DNA of 23,126 bases from a virus (IMGVR_UViG_3300010392_001041:1-23126); one strand, 5' to 3'. Positions 12,009 to 20,686 are shown, numbered from the stretch's first letter. Program-made: numbers and translations. Notes: generated by a model not told the origin, from the sequence alone.

Positions 12009-12509
12009 GTGGATTTAAAGAACTTACACATTATTGTGGAAATAGGTATTGTTGGAATTGTGGCAGCTGCAGCGGTCCTGGGTACGGTAAGATATGCGAT
12101 CCCCAATCTAAAGGAAAATTTAAGTAAACACGCCAGGAGGCTTAAAGAATTGGAGGACAAATTGCCGACGCTGGTAACGCTGGAAAGTTTCGAGGCAGTG
12201 ACAGGCCGGCTGGATGAAAATTGCGCGACCCACCGGACCCACTGCCAGGCGCTTGTGTGCGATCGAATCGATACAGTGCGCGACGATTTAAAAGGCATGG
12301 ATCAAAGCAGAGAGCGGGCCCGAAATGCCAGGATATTTGCCTGGGATGAATTCAAAAAGGAAATTGTACCCCGCAACGATTTTAACGAGTACAAAGACGA
12401 AATGAAAGGCCATGTAACCGCGATCGAAGTCAAGATGGACCGGCAATCCGAATTATTAGCGCGGCTGGATGAGCGGATTAAGATATTTATCAAATCTAAC
12501 GGCAATTAA
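12009..12509 (+). CDS. Membrane-anchored coiled-coil protein
   Basis: A 166-residue protein from GTG 12009 (GAGG nine bases upstream). A longer frame from TTG 11877 would run through the terminator hairpin and is unlikely. A hydrophobic segment (IVGIVAAAAVLGTVRYAI) near the N-terminus is followed by long charged helices with coiled-coil character and a CATHRTHCQALVC cluster. First gene of the lysis block and directly before the holin, so it may serve lysis, for example as a pinholin or regulator. Not recognised. Confidence 0.5.
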   Translation: MDLKNLHIIVEIGIVGIVAAAAVLGTVRYAIPNLKENLSKHARRLKELEDKLPTLVTLESFEAVTGRLDENCATHRTHCQALVCDRIDTVRDDLKGMDQSRERARNARIFAWDEFKKEIVPRNDFNEYKDEMKGHVTAIEVKMDRQSELLARLDERIKIFIKSNGN

Positions 12510-12521
12510 GGAGGTAAACCG

Positions 12522-12956
12522 ATGGATGAGCCAACCCTAATGCAACAGCTTTTGCAGATCATAATTCCATTTGCAGTGGCGGCCGTATCGGCCTTGACAA
12601 CCTGGGCCCTGTACGAGCTCAAAAAATGGATTAAGCAGAGAACCGATAACGAGGCGGTAAACGAGGCGGTGGGGATCCTTTCCCAGGTGGTGCAAACGAC
12701 CGTAACCAAATTAAATGAAACGGTTAAGCAGGCCGGCGCCGATGGGATCATTACCCAGGAAGAAGCGCAGAAACTAAAATCCGCGGCGGTCCTGCAGATC
12801 AACCAGCAAATACCCGACGCCACCAGGAAAATTTTAAATCTTGGAATTAAAAACCTCGATGATTATATTTCTGGCCAGATCGAGCTGGCCGTAATTGTTA
12901 CAAAGAGGATGAAAACCGATGCCGGCATAGTTGAACCCAGGATGCCGGCGCAATAA
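12522..12956 (+). CDS. Phage holin, LLH-like family
   Basis: A 144-residue protein: N-terminal hydrophobic segment (IIIPFAVAAVSALTTWALYEL), a basic stretch, then long helices with EAVGILSQVVQTTVTKLN and a GIITQEEAQKLKSAAV segment. A single membrane segment followed by a helix with an 'EEAxxL' turn fits the LLH-type holins of Gram-positive and Gram-negative phages. It would form the membrane lesion that times lysis. A strong AAGGAGG site precedes the ATG; a membrane protein precedes it and a lipoprotein follows. Confidence 0.6.
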   Translation: MDEPTLMQQLLQIIIPFAVAAVSALTTWALYELKKWIKQRTDNEAVNEAVGILSQVVQTTVTKLNETVKQAGADGIITQEEAQKLKSAAVLQINQQIPDATRKILNLGIKNLDDYISGQIELAVIVTKRMKTDAGIVEPRMPAQ

Positions 12957-12974
12957 AGGAAAGGAGGCCTTTAA

Positions 12975-13358
12975 ATGGTGAAGCAAATTAGAAATGAAAT
13001 CTTTGATAGCCTGGCGCCCTTTATCGCACTTGCTATAGCACTTGCAATAGCCGGCTGCGCGGCGGGGCAATTCCAGGGCAACCCCATTCCGGATACCGCG
13101 ATCGGTAAATATGTCACGGCCCGCAAGTTTTACAACGACCAGCTGGAAAGCCTAACGGTGTACGGTGCATTATTGACGGCCGAGGAAAAGGCAGATCTTA
13201 AAAAAGATCTCGATCCGGTATTCGACGCGATCGAAACCACCCTCGATGGATGGAAGATAGCTCTAATGGATCCGGCCAAAGATCCGACGGCCTATAACGG
13301 CGCCTGGTTGAAATTGAGGCAGAAAATGGTGGTGACAATAGCCAAATACCTTGATTAA
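12975..13358 (+). CDS. Predicted lipoprotein of the lysis block
   Basis: A 127-residue protein with a signal peptide (PFIALAIALAIAGC) ending in a lipobox, IAGC, at residues about 25-28. The mature part is helical and acidic (LTAEEKADLKKDLDPVFDAI). Signal peptidase II would cut before the Cys and lipid-anchor it, in the inner or outer membrane. Directly after the holin, so an outer-membrane spanin-like role is possible, although spanin lipoproteins are usually shorter and Pro-rich. AAAGGAGG lies upstream. Confidence 0.6.
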   Translation: MVKQIRNEIFDSLAPFIALAIALAIAGCAAGQFQGNPIPDTAIGKYVTARKFYNDQLESLTVYGALLTAEEKADLKKDLDPVFDAIETTLDGWKIALMDPAKDPTAYNGAWLKLRQKMVVTIAKYLD

Positions 13359-13406
13359 GGCCGGCCAGGGCCCCGAAACAACAACCTAAACCAGGAGGTT
13401 AATACA

Positions 13407-13586
13407 ATGGGAGCAGCAGAATTAACCATCATGTTATCGTTTTTAGAGGCGGGCATAAGGCTTTATGAGAAAACGACCGCCGGTAAGACCGAGGCGGAGT
13501 TAGAGGCTATGGCCACCGACGAGGAACTAAGAACCAAAACCGCCAGGGCAGCTTTTAACGCCGAGTTTGGCGGGGATCCCGAATAA
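13407..13586 (+). CDS. Small hypothetical protein (59 residues)
   Basis: ATG 13407 follows ACCAGGAGG, the same strong ribosome site as at the portal-region genes. The product is helical (LTIMLSFLEAGIRLYEKTTAGK, which breaks at a Gly) and acidic, and ends in GGDPE. Not recognised. Confidence 0.6.
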   Translation: MGAAELTIMLSFLEAGIRLYEKTTAGKTEAELEAMATDEELRTKTARAAFNAEFGGDPE

Positions 13587-13608
13587 ACCCCCAGGCAGAA
13601 CGTAACGG

Positions 13609-13633
13609 CCCAGGGGCCAGTGGCGCCCCTGGG
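13609..13633. repeat. Perfect nine-pair hairpin between small genes
   Basis: CCCAGGGGC, a seven-base loop, GCCCCTGGG. No T-run follows. It lies 17 bases before the next ATG, close to the ribosome site AGAGG, so it may affect translation. Confidence 0.45.
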
Positions 13634-13649
13634 CGCAGAGGATGGTAAA

Positions 13650-14039
13650 ATGATATTGACCACTGATAAAATAGGCGCACTTATTCATGCGGCGATTAGA
13701 AGTTTTAACGAATTGGCCAATCCGGTTACACCTATCGAGGCTTTTGGGGATCTTTCCGACGGCGAAAAGGCCCTTTTTAATTCACAAATGGCCCAAATGG
13801 TTGAAAATATTAAGCTGGATCCCCATGAGTTACATGATAAATGGAAAGTAACCGCCCAGGAAATGATCGACGCCGGCACCATTTCGCAGGATTTAGTTGC
13901 CAATTTAGAAACTTATATGCTACCGTTTAGAGAATTGCCAGTATGGAAGAAAACCGAATACCGGTTACAACTCCAACTGGCCAGAACCCTATTGAGGCAT
14001 AATCGAAATGTCGAAAGGGCAGAAAAACGGCAACGGTAA
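13650..14039 (+). CDS. Hypothetical protein before the small terminase
   Basis: A 129-residue protein from ATG 13650 (AGAGGATGG upstream; the frame upstream of this contains the hairpin and is unlikely). Mostly helical and acidic, with ALIHAAIRSFNELANPVTP, SDGEKALFNSQMAQMVENI and a basic C-terminal helix. It overlaps the next gene by 32 bases. Not recognised; position suggests a link to lysis or packaging. Confidence 0.5.
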   Translation: MILTTDKIGALIHAAIRSFNELANPVTPIEAFGDLSDGEKALFNSQMAQMVENIKLDPHELHDKWKVTAQEMIDAGTISQDLVANLETYMLPFRELPVWKKTEYRLQLQLARTLLRHNRNVERAEKRQR

Positions 14040-14640
14040 TGGCAACGGTTATCCGGTCGAAGTGTGGCAAGAGATCAAACAGGAGTACATATTAGGCCAG
14101 CTATCTATCGCTGCAATATCGCGCACTTACGGACCCACCCGCCAGGCCATTATGAAGCAGGCCGACAAAAACGGATGGGCCAGGAACATGGCCGACGATG
14201 TACGCGCCTCGGTAAAAAAGAAAACGATCGAGGCCGAGTTACAGCAAGAGGTTACACCGGAGAACTACACAGAGGCGATTGATAAGTATGGCGAGCTCGG
14301 CGCAGGAGTGATCGGCGCTCACAAGGTTTTATTCCATAAAATTTTGCGGCGGTGTGATGTAACCCTGGACCGATTGATAAGAGGCGATATAATAATGGAC
14401 GAGCTCGCGGCCGGCAAGCGCATAAGAAAAAATTTAGTGGTGGCAGCCACCCTGGCCTTGAAAGATCAAAACACTACCTTGAAAACTGTATCCGAAGTGG
14501 TGGCCAAAATAGTACCCCTGCAGCGCCAGGCATTTAACATCGATGAGGATGGATCCGGCGCCGATAAGATAACTTACTACATTGTGGGCGACTTAGAGAA
14601 ACCGGCCGATGCGGGAATGTCCAGGCAAATAACCGCCTAA
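14008..14640 (+). CDS. Putative terminase small subunit
   Basis: A 210-residue protein: a Gly/Asn repeat near the start, then a helix-turn-helix at residues 18-58 (EVWQEIKQEYILGQLS, then SRTYGPTRQAIMKQA), then a long helical part with LIRGDIIMDELAAGKRIRK, which may be the oligomerisation domain. An HTH domain followed by helices directly upstream of TerL is the usual form of small terminases, which recognise the packaging site and form rings. The chimeric ORF lies between it and TerL. No sequence family is certain. Confidence 0.6.
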   Translation: MSKGQKNGNGNGNGYPVEVWQEIKQEYILGQLSIAAISRTYGPTRQAIMKQADKNGWARNMADDVRASVKKKTIEAELQQEVTPENYTEAIDKYGELGAGVIGAHKVLFHKILRRCDVTLDRLIRGDIIMDELAAGKRIRKNLVVAATLALKDQNTTLKTVSEVVAKIVPLQRQAFNIDEDGSGADKITYYIVGDLEKPADAGMSRQITA

Positions 14641-14683
14641 AATCAAGGTACTCTGACCCCTCGGTATGGTCCGATCGTTTAAT

Positions 14684-14710
14684 CTCGCGCAAATAGCGAG
14701 GCCGTTTTTT
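14684..14710 (+). terminator. Weak intrinsic terminator
   Basis: CTCGC (14684-14688) and GCGAG (14696-14700) with a seven-base loop, then GCCG and six T. Five pairs only, so it may be partial. It lies in the 105-base gap after the small terminase. Confidence 0.45.
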
Positions 14711-14745
14711 GCGTAATTTCACCCAAATAGCCCATTTTATGAAAA

Positions 14746-15108
14746 ATGCTTGAAAATCACTTGAAAATAAATAGGCGTAAGTTTTTGCAGCTGGCCACCC
14801 TGGGCACCCTGGGCCTGGCCCTGGGGATCGAGGCGGTACCAGCTGCAGCGCAAAAGGCGCCGGCAGCGGCCGGCATGAATCCAATTTTTACAGGCGCCCT
14901 GGGTAGGTATGAGGGCGTTTCCATTATTCATAGCCCTGGCGATTGGCTGGACGAGGCGGCCGAGATCGATAGAAAGTTTTTCGAGGGCGATCAATGGAGC
15001 AAAGCGCAGCGCGAACTATTAACCCGCGGATCCACGGCGATCAAGGTCAATCGCACTAAAGCACGATGGATCCCATTTAACAAAATGAACCACCCAGGAG
15101 GGTGGTAG
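14746..15108 (+). CDS. Chimeric ORF: Tat-like signal, capsid-like and portal-like fragments
   Basis: A 120-codon frame. Residues 8-36 look like a twin-arginine signal: INRRKFLQL, a Leu/Gly-rich hydrophobic stretch, then a PAAA cut site. Residues 44-62 (MNPIFTGALGRYEGVSIIH) resemble an internal segment of N4-gp56-type major capsid proteins. Residues 77-103 (KFFEGDQW, then ELLTRGSTA) align with residues 86-113 of this phage's own portal (KFYDGDQW, then ELKDRGQKA). No Shine-Dalgarno site precedes ATG 14746. Its TAG stop is in the same frame as TerL, 33 bases before the TerL start. It may be debris of recombination, or a real fusion protein. Confidence 0.45.
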   Translation: MLENHLKINRRKFLQLATLGTLGLALGIEAVPAAAQKAPAAAGMNPIFTGALGRYEGVSIIHSPGDWLDEAAEIDRKFFEGDQWSKAQRELLTRGSTAIKVNRTKARWIPFNKMNHPGGW

Positions 15109-15141
15109 CAAAAGGAGAGGAAAGCCGATGCGGAGATTGAA

Positions 15142-16626
15142 TTGTCAAACGCAATACCACAACCGGTTGCCGGTGAGGAAAGCGTTACCTATGACGCGAT
15201 ACCAACACTAAGGCAATTCCACAAGTCCGGTGCAGCAATCCGCGGCGTAGTCGGTCCGGTCGGATCCGGAAAGACAACCGGCGCCACCTGGGAAGTGTGC
15301 CACCTTATACCCTGGCATCTTTTCAATAAATTCAATATCAAAGAGTGCAAATTTGTTGTTGTCCGCAATACCTATGCCGAGCTCCGAGATACCACGCAAG
15401 CGACGATTTTCGAGTGGTTTCCTTTCGGCACCTTTCTAAAGCAGGAACAGAAGTACACCATTAAGCATCCCGACGGCCCTACCGTAACCCTTTTATTTAG
15501 ATCATGCGATCGAGAGGCGGACGTAAAGAAGTTTAAGAGCCTGGAAATAACAGGCTATTGGATCGATGAGTCTATCGAAGTGGCCGACGCTATCAAGAGG
15601 ATGCTTAAAAACAGGATCGGCCGATTTCCTAAGATGAAAAAGGCCCTGCAGTGGTATAAGGAAAGATACGGCGAGATCCCGCCCGAATGGATCATCGATG
15701 GTGAGGAAACATTCCCCCTACCTCGATTCGGTATAGAAACGACGAACCCGCCCGATATTGAAATGCCCACCTATCATCAATTTGCCTGGCAGAACGATGT
15801 ACCAGGGCCCATAGCGGAAATTGAACCACTGGCCAACCATGAGGGATTTTGGCAGCCACCCAGGGAAAACGAGAAGTATCTCCGCCCAGGTTATTACAAC
15901 GATTTGATTCTGGATTATAAGGACACACCGGATTGGATCGAGATGTACGTCGATGGAAAGCCTGGCGTCCTGGTCAAGGGCAAGCTGGTTTATTATAATT
16001 TCCGGCGCGATATGCACCAGGCCAGCGCCCCTTTGATATGGTCCGGACCTGGCACCCTGTATCGAGGATGGGATAATTCGGGGAATGTACCAGCTGCGCT
16101 TGTAGTGCAAAACCCCTCGCCTATGCGGTTTCATGTGATGCGCGAGTTTTGTCACGATAAGATGGGGATCATTGATTTTACTAAGTGGGTGAAAGAAAAA
16201 TGCAACGTCGAGTTTCCTAATGCCGAGTGGGTAGATTATGGGGATCCGGCCGGCGCAGCCAAGTTTAGTAAGAAAGAGGGCGGATTTACCAGCAACGCCA
16301 TTTTAATGGCCGGCGAGGGCGTGACCGTCGAGAGCTCGGAGCAAAACTTTACGGCCAGAACGCAGGCCGTCGATGGGATCCTGGCGCGTATCGATGGATG
16401 CTTGATCGATCCCAGGTGTATCAGGCTATTAAATGGATTCTTAGGCGGATACCATTACAAAGAGATAATGAACACCGGCGAGTATTTTGACGATCCGGAA
16501 AAGAACCGGTTTAGCCATATCCATGATGCCTTTCAATATGTCATGGTCCGCCTGGTGGGCAACAAAACCAAGAAACGCGGCGCCGAGAAGTGGAAACGTC
16601 GACGCCGAACCGCTATGAGCGTATAG
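15142..16626 (+). CDS. Terminase large subunit (TerL), ATPase and nuclease
   Basis: A 494-residue packaging motor. The ATPase domain has a Walker A GPVGSGKT at 38-45 and a Walker B ending in WIDE (Asp142, Glu143). The RNase H-like nuclease domain has acidic residues at GWDNSG (Asp311), DYGDPAG (Asp365/Asp368) and SHIHDAFQY (Asp462). It cuts concatemeric DNA and drives it into the prohead. The start is a TTG; GGAG six bases upstream supports it, and no in-frame ATG exists nearby. Both active sites are intact and the length is normal for the family. Confidence 0.93.
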   Translation: MSNAIPQPVAGEESVTYDAIPTLRQFHKSGAAIRGVVGPVGSGKTTGATWEVCHLIPWHLFNKFNIKECKFVVVRNTYAELRDTTQATIFEWFPFGTFLKQEQKYTIKHPDGPTVTLLFRSCDREADVKKFKSLEITGYWIDESIEVADAIKRMLKNRIGRFPKMKKALQWYKERYGEIPPEWIIDGEETFPLPRFGIETTNPPDIEMPTYHQFAWQNDVPGPIAEIEPLANHEGFWQPPRENEKYLRPGYYNDLILDYKDTPDWIEMYVDGKPGVLVKGKLVYYNFRRDMHQASAPLIWSGPGTLYRGWDNSGNVPAALVVQNPSPMRFHVMREFCHDKMGIIDFTKWVKEKCNVEFPNAEWVDYGDPAGAAKFSKKEGGFTSNAILMAGEGVTVESSEQNFTARTQAVDGILARIDGCLIDPRCIRLLNGFLGGYHYKEIMNTGEYFDDPEKNRFSHIHDAFQYVMVRLVGNKTKKRGAEKWKRRRRTAMSV

Positions 16627-16637
16627 GAGGATACCTT

Positions 16638-17330
16638 ATGCACAGGCTAAAAACGATTTTCGTAATTTTCTTAATCGTCATGCTGGCAGGATTCGCCCAG
16701 GCCGGCGAGAAACAATTAACTTTTGAATGGCAGCAAGAGGCCGATGATCTTCCGGACCTGGCCAAGTGGGAATTATTTATGTCACTGGATCCCGATATAC
16801 CTTTTGACCAGTGGGCCCTGCAGGGCGATATTGTTTACGATGGTAATCCGGCCAGCTGGTACGATGCCACCTTTACAATCACAGTGCCCGACGGCCAGGA
16901 AACGCCGACCTATTTCAAAATGACGGCGATCGACCATGCCGGCAACGATAGCGATCCATCCGACTTGCAAGAGGGCGCCCCTACCGTTATTGATTTCAAG
17001 CCACCGGCCGCGGTGGCGGACCTGGCCGGCGTATATGCCAACCAGGCTAAAACGGTAACTCTAACCTGGTCAACAGATCCGGCCGATACCGATATAGCCA
17101 AACAGGAAGTATTTAAGGCCTCGGCAGCCGGCGGGCCTTATGCCTCGATCGGTACCGGATCCAGCCCATTTGTGTACCAGCTGGCGCCGTCGGATTCTGG
17201 CAAGTGGATTTATTTTGTGGTGGTCCTAACCGATAACGACGGCAATTTTTCAGCCAACAGCAACGAGGCCGCGGTTAAGTTGTCGATGGGTGTACCGTTT
17301 GGATTGCGCGTGACCGTCCAGGCCCAATAA
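16638..17330 (+). CDS. Secreted protein with fibronectin type III domain
   Basis: A 230-residue protein from ATG 16638, eight bases... after AGGAGG. It begins with a Sec signal peptide (MHRLKT, a hydrophobic core, cut after AQA at residue 22). Residues about 115-215 read as an FnIII domain: PPAAVADLAGV, VTLTWSTDPADTDIAKQEVF, then WIYFVVVLTDNDGNFSANS. Residues 25-110 look like a second, more diverged one. FnIII domains in phages usually sit in tail or capsid proteins without signal peptides; export of one from between TerL and portal is unusual. It may bind glycans or the host surface after export. The signal peptide is strong by eye. Confidence 0.7.
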   Translation: MHRLKTIFVIFLIVMLAGFAQAGEKQLTFEWQQEADDLPDLAKWELFMSLDPDIPFDQWALQGDIVYDGNPASWYDATFTITVPDGQETPTYFKMTAIDHAGNDSDPSDLQEGAPTVIDFKPPAAVADLAGVYANQAKTVTLTWSTDPADTDIAKQEVFKASAAGGPYASIGTGSSPFVYQLAPSDSGKWIYFVVVLTDNDGNFSANSNEAAVKLSMGVPFGLRVTVQAQ

Positions 17331-17346
17331 CCAGGAGGTTATTAAA

Positions 17347-17748
17347 ATGGCAGAGATTAGATCCGAGCTCGGATATTTTGATAGGCAGCCGGTAATATGC
17401 CTGGCGCCCAAAGTCGAGCGAACCAGCAACAAAGGAATGAGGTTTTTAATCGGCATGAACCAGCTTTACGAGTACTCAGAGGACCATAACGCCACGTTTG
17501 AGCAGCACATGAGGCGAGTATCCCAGGCGGTTTTGGAGCGTTTTGATCTCGGAGAGCCAACTATCAAGAAAATGGCAGAAATTGCGGCCGTGATTCAAGC
17601 GAGGATTGACGATCTATTGAAGATGCCACCCCTTGCACCCGAAAAAAAGGCGGTGGCCTCGGCCATTGTAAGGATCGACGGCACACCGTTTCACCATGAA
17701 ATAAGCGAGGATACCAATGCCGGATATATCCAATACACCAGCGGTTGA
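17347..17748 (+). CDS. Hypothetical protein next to the portal
   Basis: A 133-residue protein with ACCAGGAGG upstream. The N-terminal 45 residues are strand-like, followed by helices (FEQHMRRVSQAVLERFDLG, KKMAEIAAVIQARIDDLL). It overlaps the portal gene by 32 bases, so it is probably co-translated and may be a head component. Not recognised. Confidence 0.55.
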   Translation: MAEIRSELGYFDRQPVICLAPKVERTSNKGMRFLIGMNQLYEYSEDHNATFEQHMRRVSQAVLERFDLGEPTIKKMAEIAAVIQARIDDLLKMPPLAPEKKAVASAIVRIDGTPFHHEISEDTNAGYIQYTSG

Positions 17749-20023
17749 GCCGGACCGATTTAACGATCCGGATTATGGTTACAACCAGGGCCTATCCCAA
17801 GAGGAAGAATTAGCAATAGCCGGTTTTACAGACGCCGAAACCCGCGACACTGAAAAGCATCCCTATGATTATGATCCTAAAGTGCTCACCAGGTACCGCC
17901 GGCTAAATGGATGGTACAAACGAGAGCGCCAGCTGCAGGGCGATTTTCGTATCGAGCAAATGAAAGATCATAAGTTTTATGACGGCGATCAATGGGAGGA
18001 AGATGATAAAACCGAGCTCAAAGATCGCGGGCAAAAGGCCACGGTTTTTAATCAGATCAAGCCCACTTGTGATTGGGTGATCGGTACCGAGAAAAGAACG
18101 CGGATCGATTATCTGGTATTACCCAGGGGCAAAGAGGACCGGCCCCTGGCCGAAACGAAAACCAAGATCCTTAAATATGTATCCGATATTAATAAAGAAC
18201 AATTCCACCGGTCCAGGGCCTTTGAGGATTCGGTTAAATCTGGCCTCGGATGGTTAGAGGCCGGCGTTAAATCTGATATAGACGATGATCCGGTATTCGT
18301 AAGGTGGGAAGATTGGCGCAATATTTGGTGGGATACCCTGCACGTTGAGCCCGATTATACCGACGGCCGCTATTTATTCAGATCCAAATGGGTGGATTTC
18401 GATGTAGCGGCCTCGATGTTTCCGGACCGCCTGGGCATTGTCCGCCTGGCAGTGCAAAAGGATGATCTGTATTGGCAGGAAGAAGATCAACAGATCGATG
18501 TTGATCCGGTCGAGGGCGAGGCAGGATTCGCGCTGGAATTGTCCGGAGATACCGGCGTAACCACCTGGGCCCGCAACCGCGTCCGCCTAATTGAAGCCTG
18601 GTATAAAGAGCCGATGCGCGGCAAGATAATGAAAGGCAAGGATATTGGCACCCTAAACGGCGTCATGTACGACGAGCAAAGCGAGAACCACCAGGCGTTA
18701 GTGCAAGAGGGCCTGGCCAGTACGGTGGATGCAATCCGGATGGGCGTTAGGATAATGATCTTCTGCAGCAGGGGCATCTTGCACGACGGCCCGACGCCTT
18801 ATAATCACAACCGTTTTCCTTTCGTGCCCATTTGGGCAAACCGCAAAAAGGTTGACAATTCACCTTATGGAATGATCCGGCAGCTGCGCGATCCCCAGGA
18901 AGATCTAAACAAGCGCCGATCGAAAGCCCTGCATATTCTCAATACTCGCCAGGTTGTAGCCGATGAAAACGCCACCGATGATTGGGATGATATTAAGCAG
19001 GAAGTGGACCGACCCGACGGCCTCATCCGAGTTAAGCAAGGCACCCGATTTGATTTCCAGACCGATACGCAGCTGGCCGGCGAACATATTATGCTGATGA
19101 ACCAGGACGCCGAGTATATCGAGCGGACCGGCGGCGTTAATGATGAAATGATGGGCAGGCAAACAAACGCGGTTAGCGGCAAGGCGATAACGGCCCGCCA
19201 GGAGCTCGGTACCACCTTAACCATGACCATGTTTGACAATCTCCGCCTGGCCTTTCAGCTGATAGGCGAGCTAAAACTTTCCCTGGTCGAACAATTTTAC
19301 ACCGAAGAAAAAACAATCCGGATCCAGGGGGCCCCGAATGAGTGGGATTTTGTCGATCTCAATTACCAGGATCCGGAAACCGGCGAAATGACAAACGATA
19401 TAACGGCCAGCCAGGCCGATTTTGTTATCGATAGCCAGAACTTTACGGCCTCGATGCGCCAGGCAGCCTTTGAGCAATTAACCTCGATGCTCGAAAAATT
19501 ACCGCCCGAATTAGCTATGGCCATGCTCGATATTATTGTCGATATGTCCGATGTACCGCTAAAGGAAACTTTAGTGCAGCGGATCCGCGATATAACAGGG
19601 CAAAAGGATCCGAGCAAGGATCCCCAGGATCCGGAGGAAGTGGCCAAAGAGCAGGCCAAAGCAGAGGCCGAGGCCAAACAAAAGGAATTGTTAGAGGCCA
19701 TTCAGATGTTAGAGATTCGATTTAAGGAGGCCCAGGCCGAGAAATTGGAAACCGACGCGGCGGCCACTTCATTAAAGATGGAAGTCGAGGCCGATAAGGT
19801 GGGATCCGAGGTTGAAAAGATCGAGGCGGAAACAATGTCGATCGAGAGCTCGGTAGAACTGGCCGACGAGGAATTAGATTTTAAAAAGACCGACGCGGCA
19901 GCCGGCCGGCAGATCGATAGGGCCAAAGTCTTAGCGGATATTGAGGCCTCTAAACGCTCGGAAATGACAGCACAACGACCGGCACCAAAGCAACCAGCTA
20001 AAAAACCAGCCAAGAAAGGATAG
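17717..20023 (+). CDS. Portal protein, P22-like
   Basis: A 768-residue protein, close in length to the P22 portal (725). Near the N-terminus it has LTRYRRLNGWYKRERQLQ, then KFYDGDQW (86-93) and FNQIKPTCDWVIGTEKRTR, the usual opening of this family. The middle contains HNRFPFVPIWANRK and GMIRQLRDPQEDLNKRRSKA, and AVSGKAITARQELGTT, conserved portal patterns. Residues about 600-745 are a long Ala/Glu/Lys helix resembling the P22 barrel, ending in a basic KKPAKKG. Twelve copies would form the DNA gate at one capsid vertex and dock TerL. GCGAGGA precedes the ATG. Confidence 0.88.
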   Translation: MPDISNTPAVEPDRFNDPDYGYNQGLSQEEELAIAGFTDAETRDTEKHPYDYDPKVLTRYRRLNGWYKRERQLQGDFRIEQMKDHKFYDGDQWEEDDKTELKDRGQKATVFNQIKPTCDWVIGTEKRTRIDYLVLPRGKEDRPLAETKTKILKYVSDINKEQFHRSRAFEDSVKSGLGWLEAGVKSDIDDDPVFVRWEDWRNIWWDTLHVEPDYTDGRYLFRSKWVDFDVAASMFPDRLGIVRLAVQKDDLYWQEEDQQIDVDPVEGEAGFALELSGDTGVTTWARNRVRLIEAWYKEPMRGKIMKGKDIGTLNGVMYDEQSENHQALVQEGLASTVDAIRMGVRIMIFCSRGILHDGPTPYNHNRFPFVPIWANRKKVDNSPYGMIRQLRDPQEDLNKRRSKALHILNTRQVVADENATDDWDDIKQEVDRPDGLIRVKQGTRFDFQTDTQLAGEHIMLMNQDAEYIERTGGVNDEMMGRQTNAVSGKAITARQELGTTLTMTMFDNLRLAFQLIGELKLSLVEQFYTEEKTIRIQGAPNEWDFVDLNYQDPETGEMTNDITASQADFVIDSQNFTASMRQAAFEQLTSMLEKLPPELAMAMLDIIVDMSDVPLKETLVQRIRDITGQKDPSKDPQDPEEVAKEQAKAEAEAKQKELLEAIQMLEIRFKEAQAEKLETDAAATSLKMEVEADKVGSEVEKIEAETMSIESSVELADEELDFKKTDAAAGRQIDRAKVLADIEASKRSEMTAQRPAPKQPAKKPAKKG

Positions 20024-20026
20024 ATC

Positions 20027-20683
20027 ATGCCAGCAGCAGCAGCAAGAGTCGGACGGTTAAAGAAAGGCGCCCAACGCGGCGGCGGCGGCCTGCGAATGGG
20101 CGCACAATCGCAAATGGCCGGCCCGCTTAAAATGGGTGCTCGGAGTAGAGGACCGATTAAACAAGGCGCGGTAAGATCGGCTATGGAAACTGCCAGGGGC
20201 GGACCAGGGGATCGAGGCCCAGGCGGCATACCAGGCCAGGAATTATCCGGCTTACACGGCGGACCCAGGATGCCCCAGGCAAACGCCGGCCAGCCCGAAA
20301 TGGCAACCGGCGCCCAGGGCCCCGCGGTTATGCCGGCCGAACCGGTGGCCGCACCGATCCCGACCGGCGGATCCGGAAAAAGCGCCGACGTCGGCAGCGG
20401 CGGAGCTGGCGTTATGGATATGGGCCCGACTCCGAAAGGCGTACAGGATGCAGGCGCCGGCGGTGGCGGTCGATTATTGAGGCCAGGAACCGGCCTTATT
20501 AGTCCGGCCGCGCCGATCCGGCCCCTGGATGGTGGCGAGAGTGTACCAGCTGCAGTACCGCCACCAGGAGCACAGGCGGAAGTCGCGCCTATGGCAAAAA
20601 TGATGGCCTCGCGTCAACCTATGTCTGGATTTCAACCGCGGCGGAAACCCAAGTCACGGCCAGGCTATTTTACAGGAGCATAA
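20027..20683 (+). CDS. Low-complexity Gly/Ala/Pro-rich basic protein
   Basis: A 218-residue protein with almost no predicted order. The first 50 residues repeat a pattern of basic residue, Gly, Ala (LKKGAQR, LRMGAQS, LKMGARS, IKQGAVR), i.e. a K/RxGA repeat at about 10-residue spacing. The middle is Pro/Gly/Ala-rich, the end basic (PRRKPKSRPG). It lies directly after the portal and starts a run of such proteins. It may bind DNA or line the head. Not recognised. Confidence 0.55.
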   Translation: MPAAAARVGRLKKGAQRGGGGLRMGAQSQMAGPLKMGARSRGPIKQGAVRSAMETARGGPGDRGPGGIPGQELSGLHGGPRMPQANAGQPEMATGAQGPAVMPAEPVAAPIPTGGSGKSADVGSGGAGVMDMGPTPKGVQDAGAGGGGRLLRPGTGLISPAAPIRPLDGGESVPAAVPPPGAQAEVAPMAKMMASRQPMSGFQPRRKPKSRPGYFTGA

Positions 20684-20686
20684 ACG

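Noticed and set aside
11988-12125. Short Cys-rich frame MEIEAYISG...
   Set aside because: It is out of frame with the membrane protein and only 45 codons; probably a shadow despite its cysteines.
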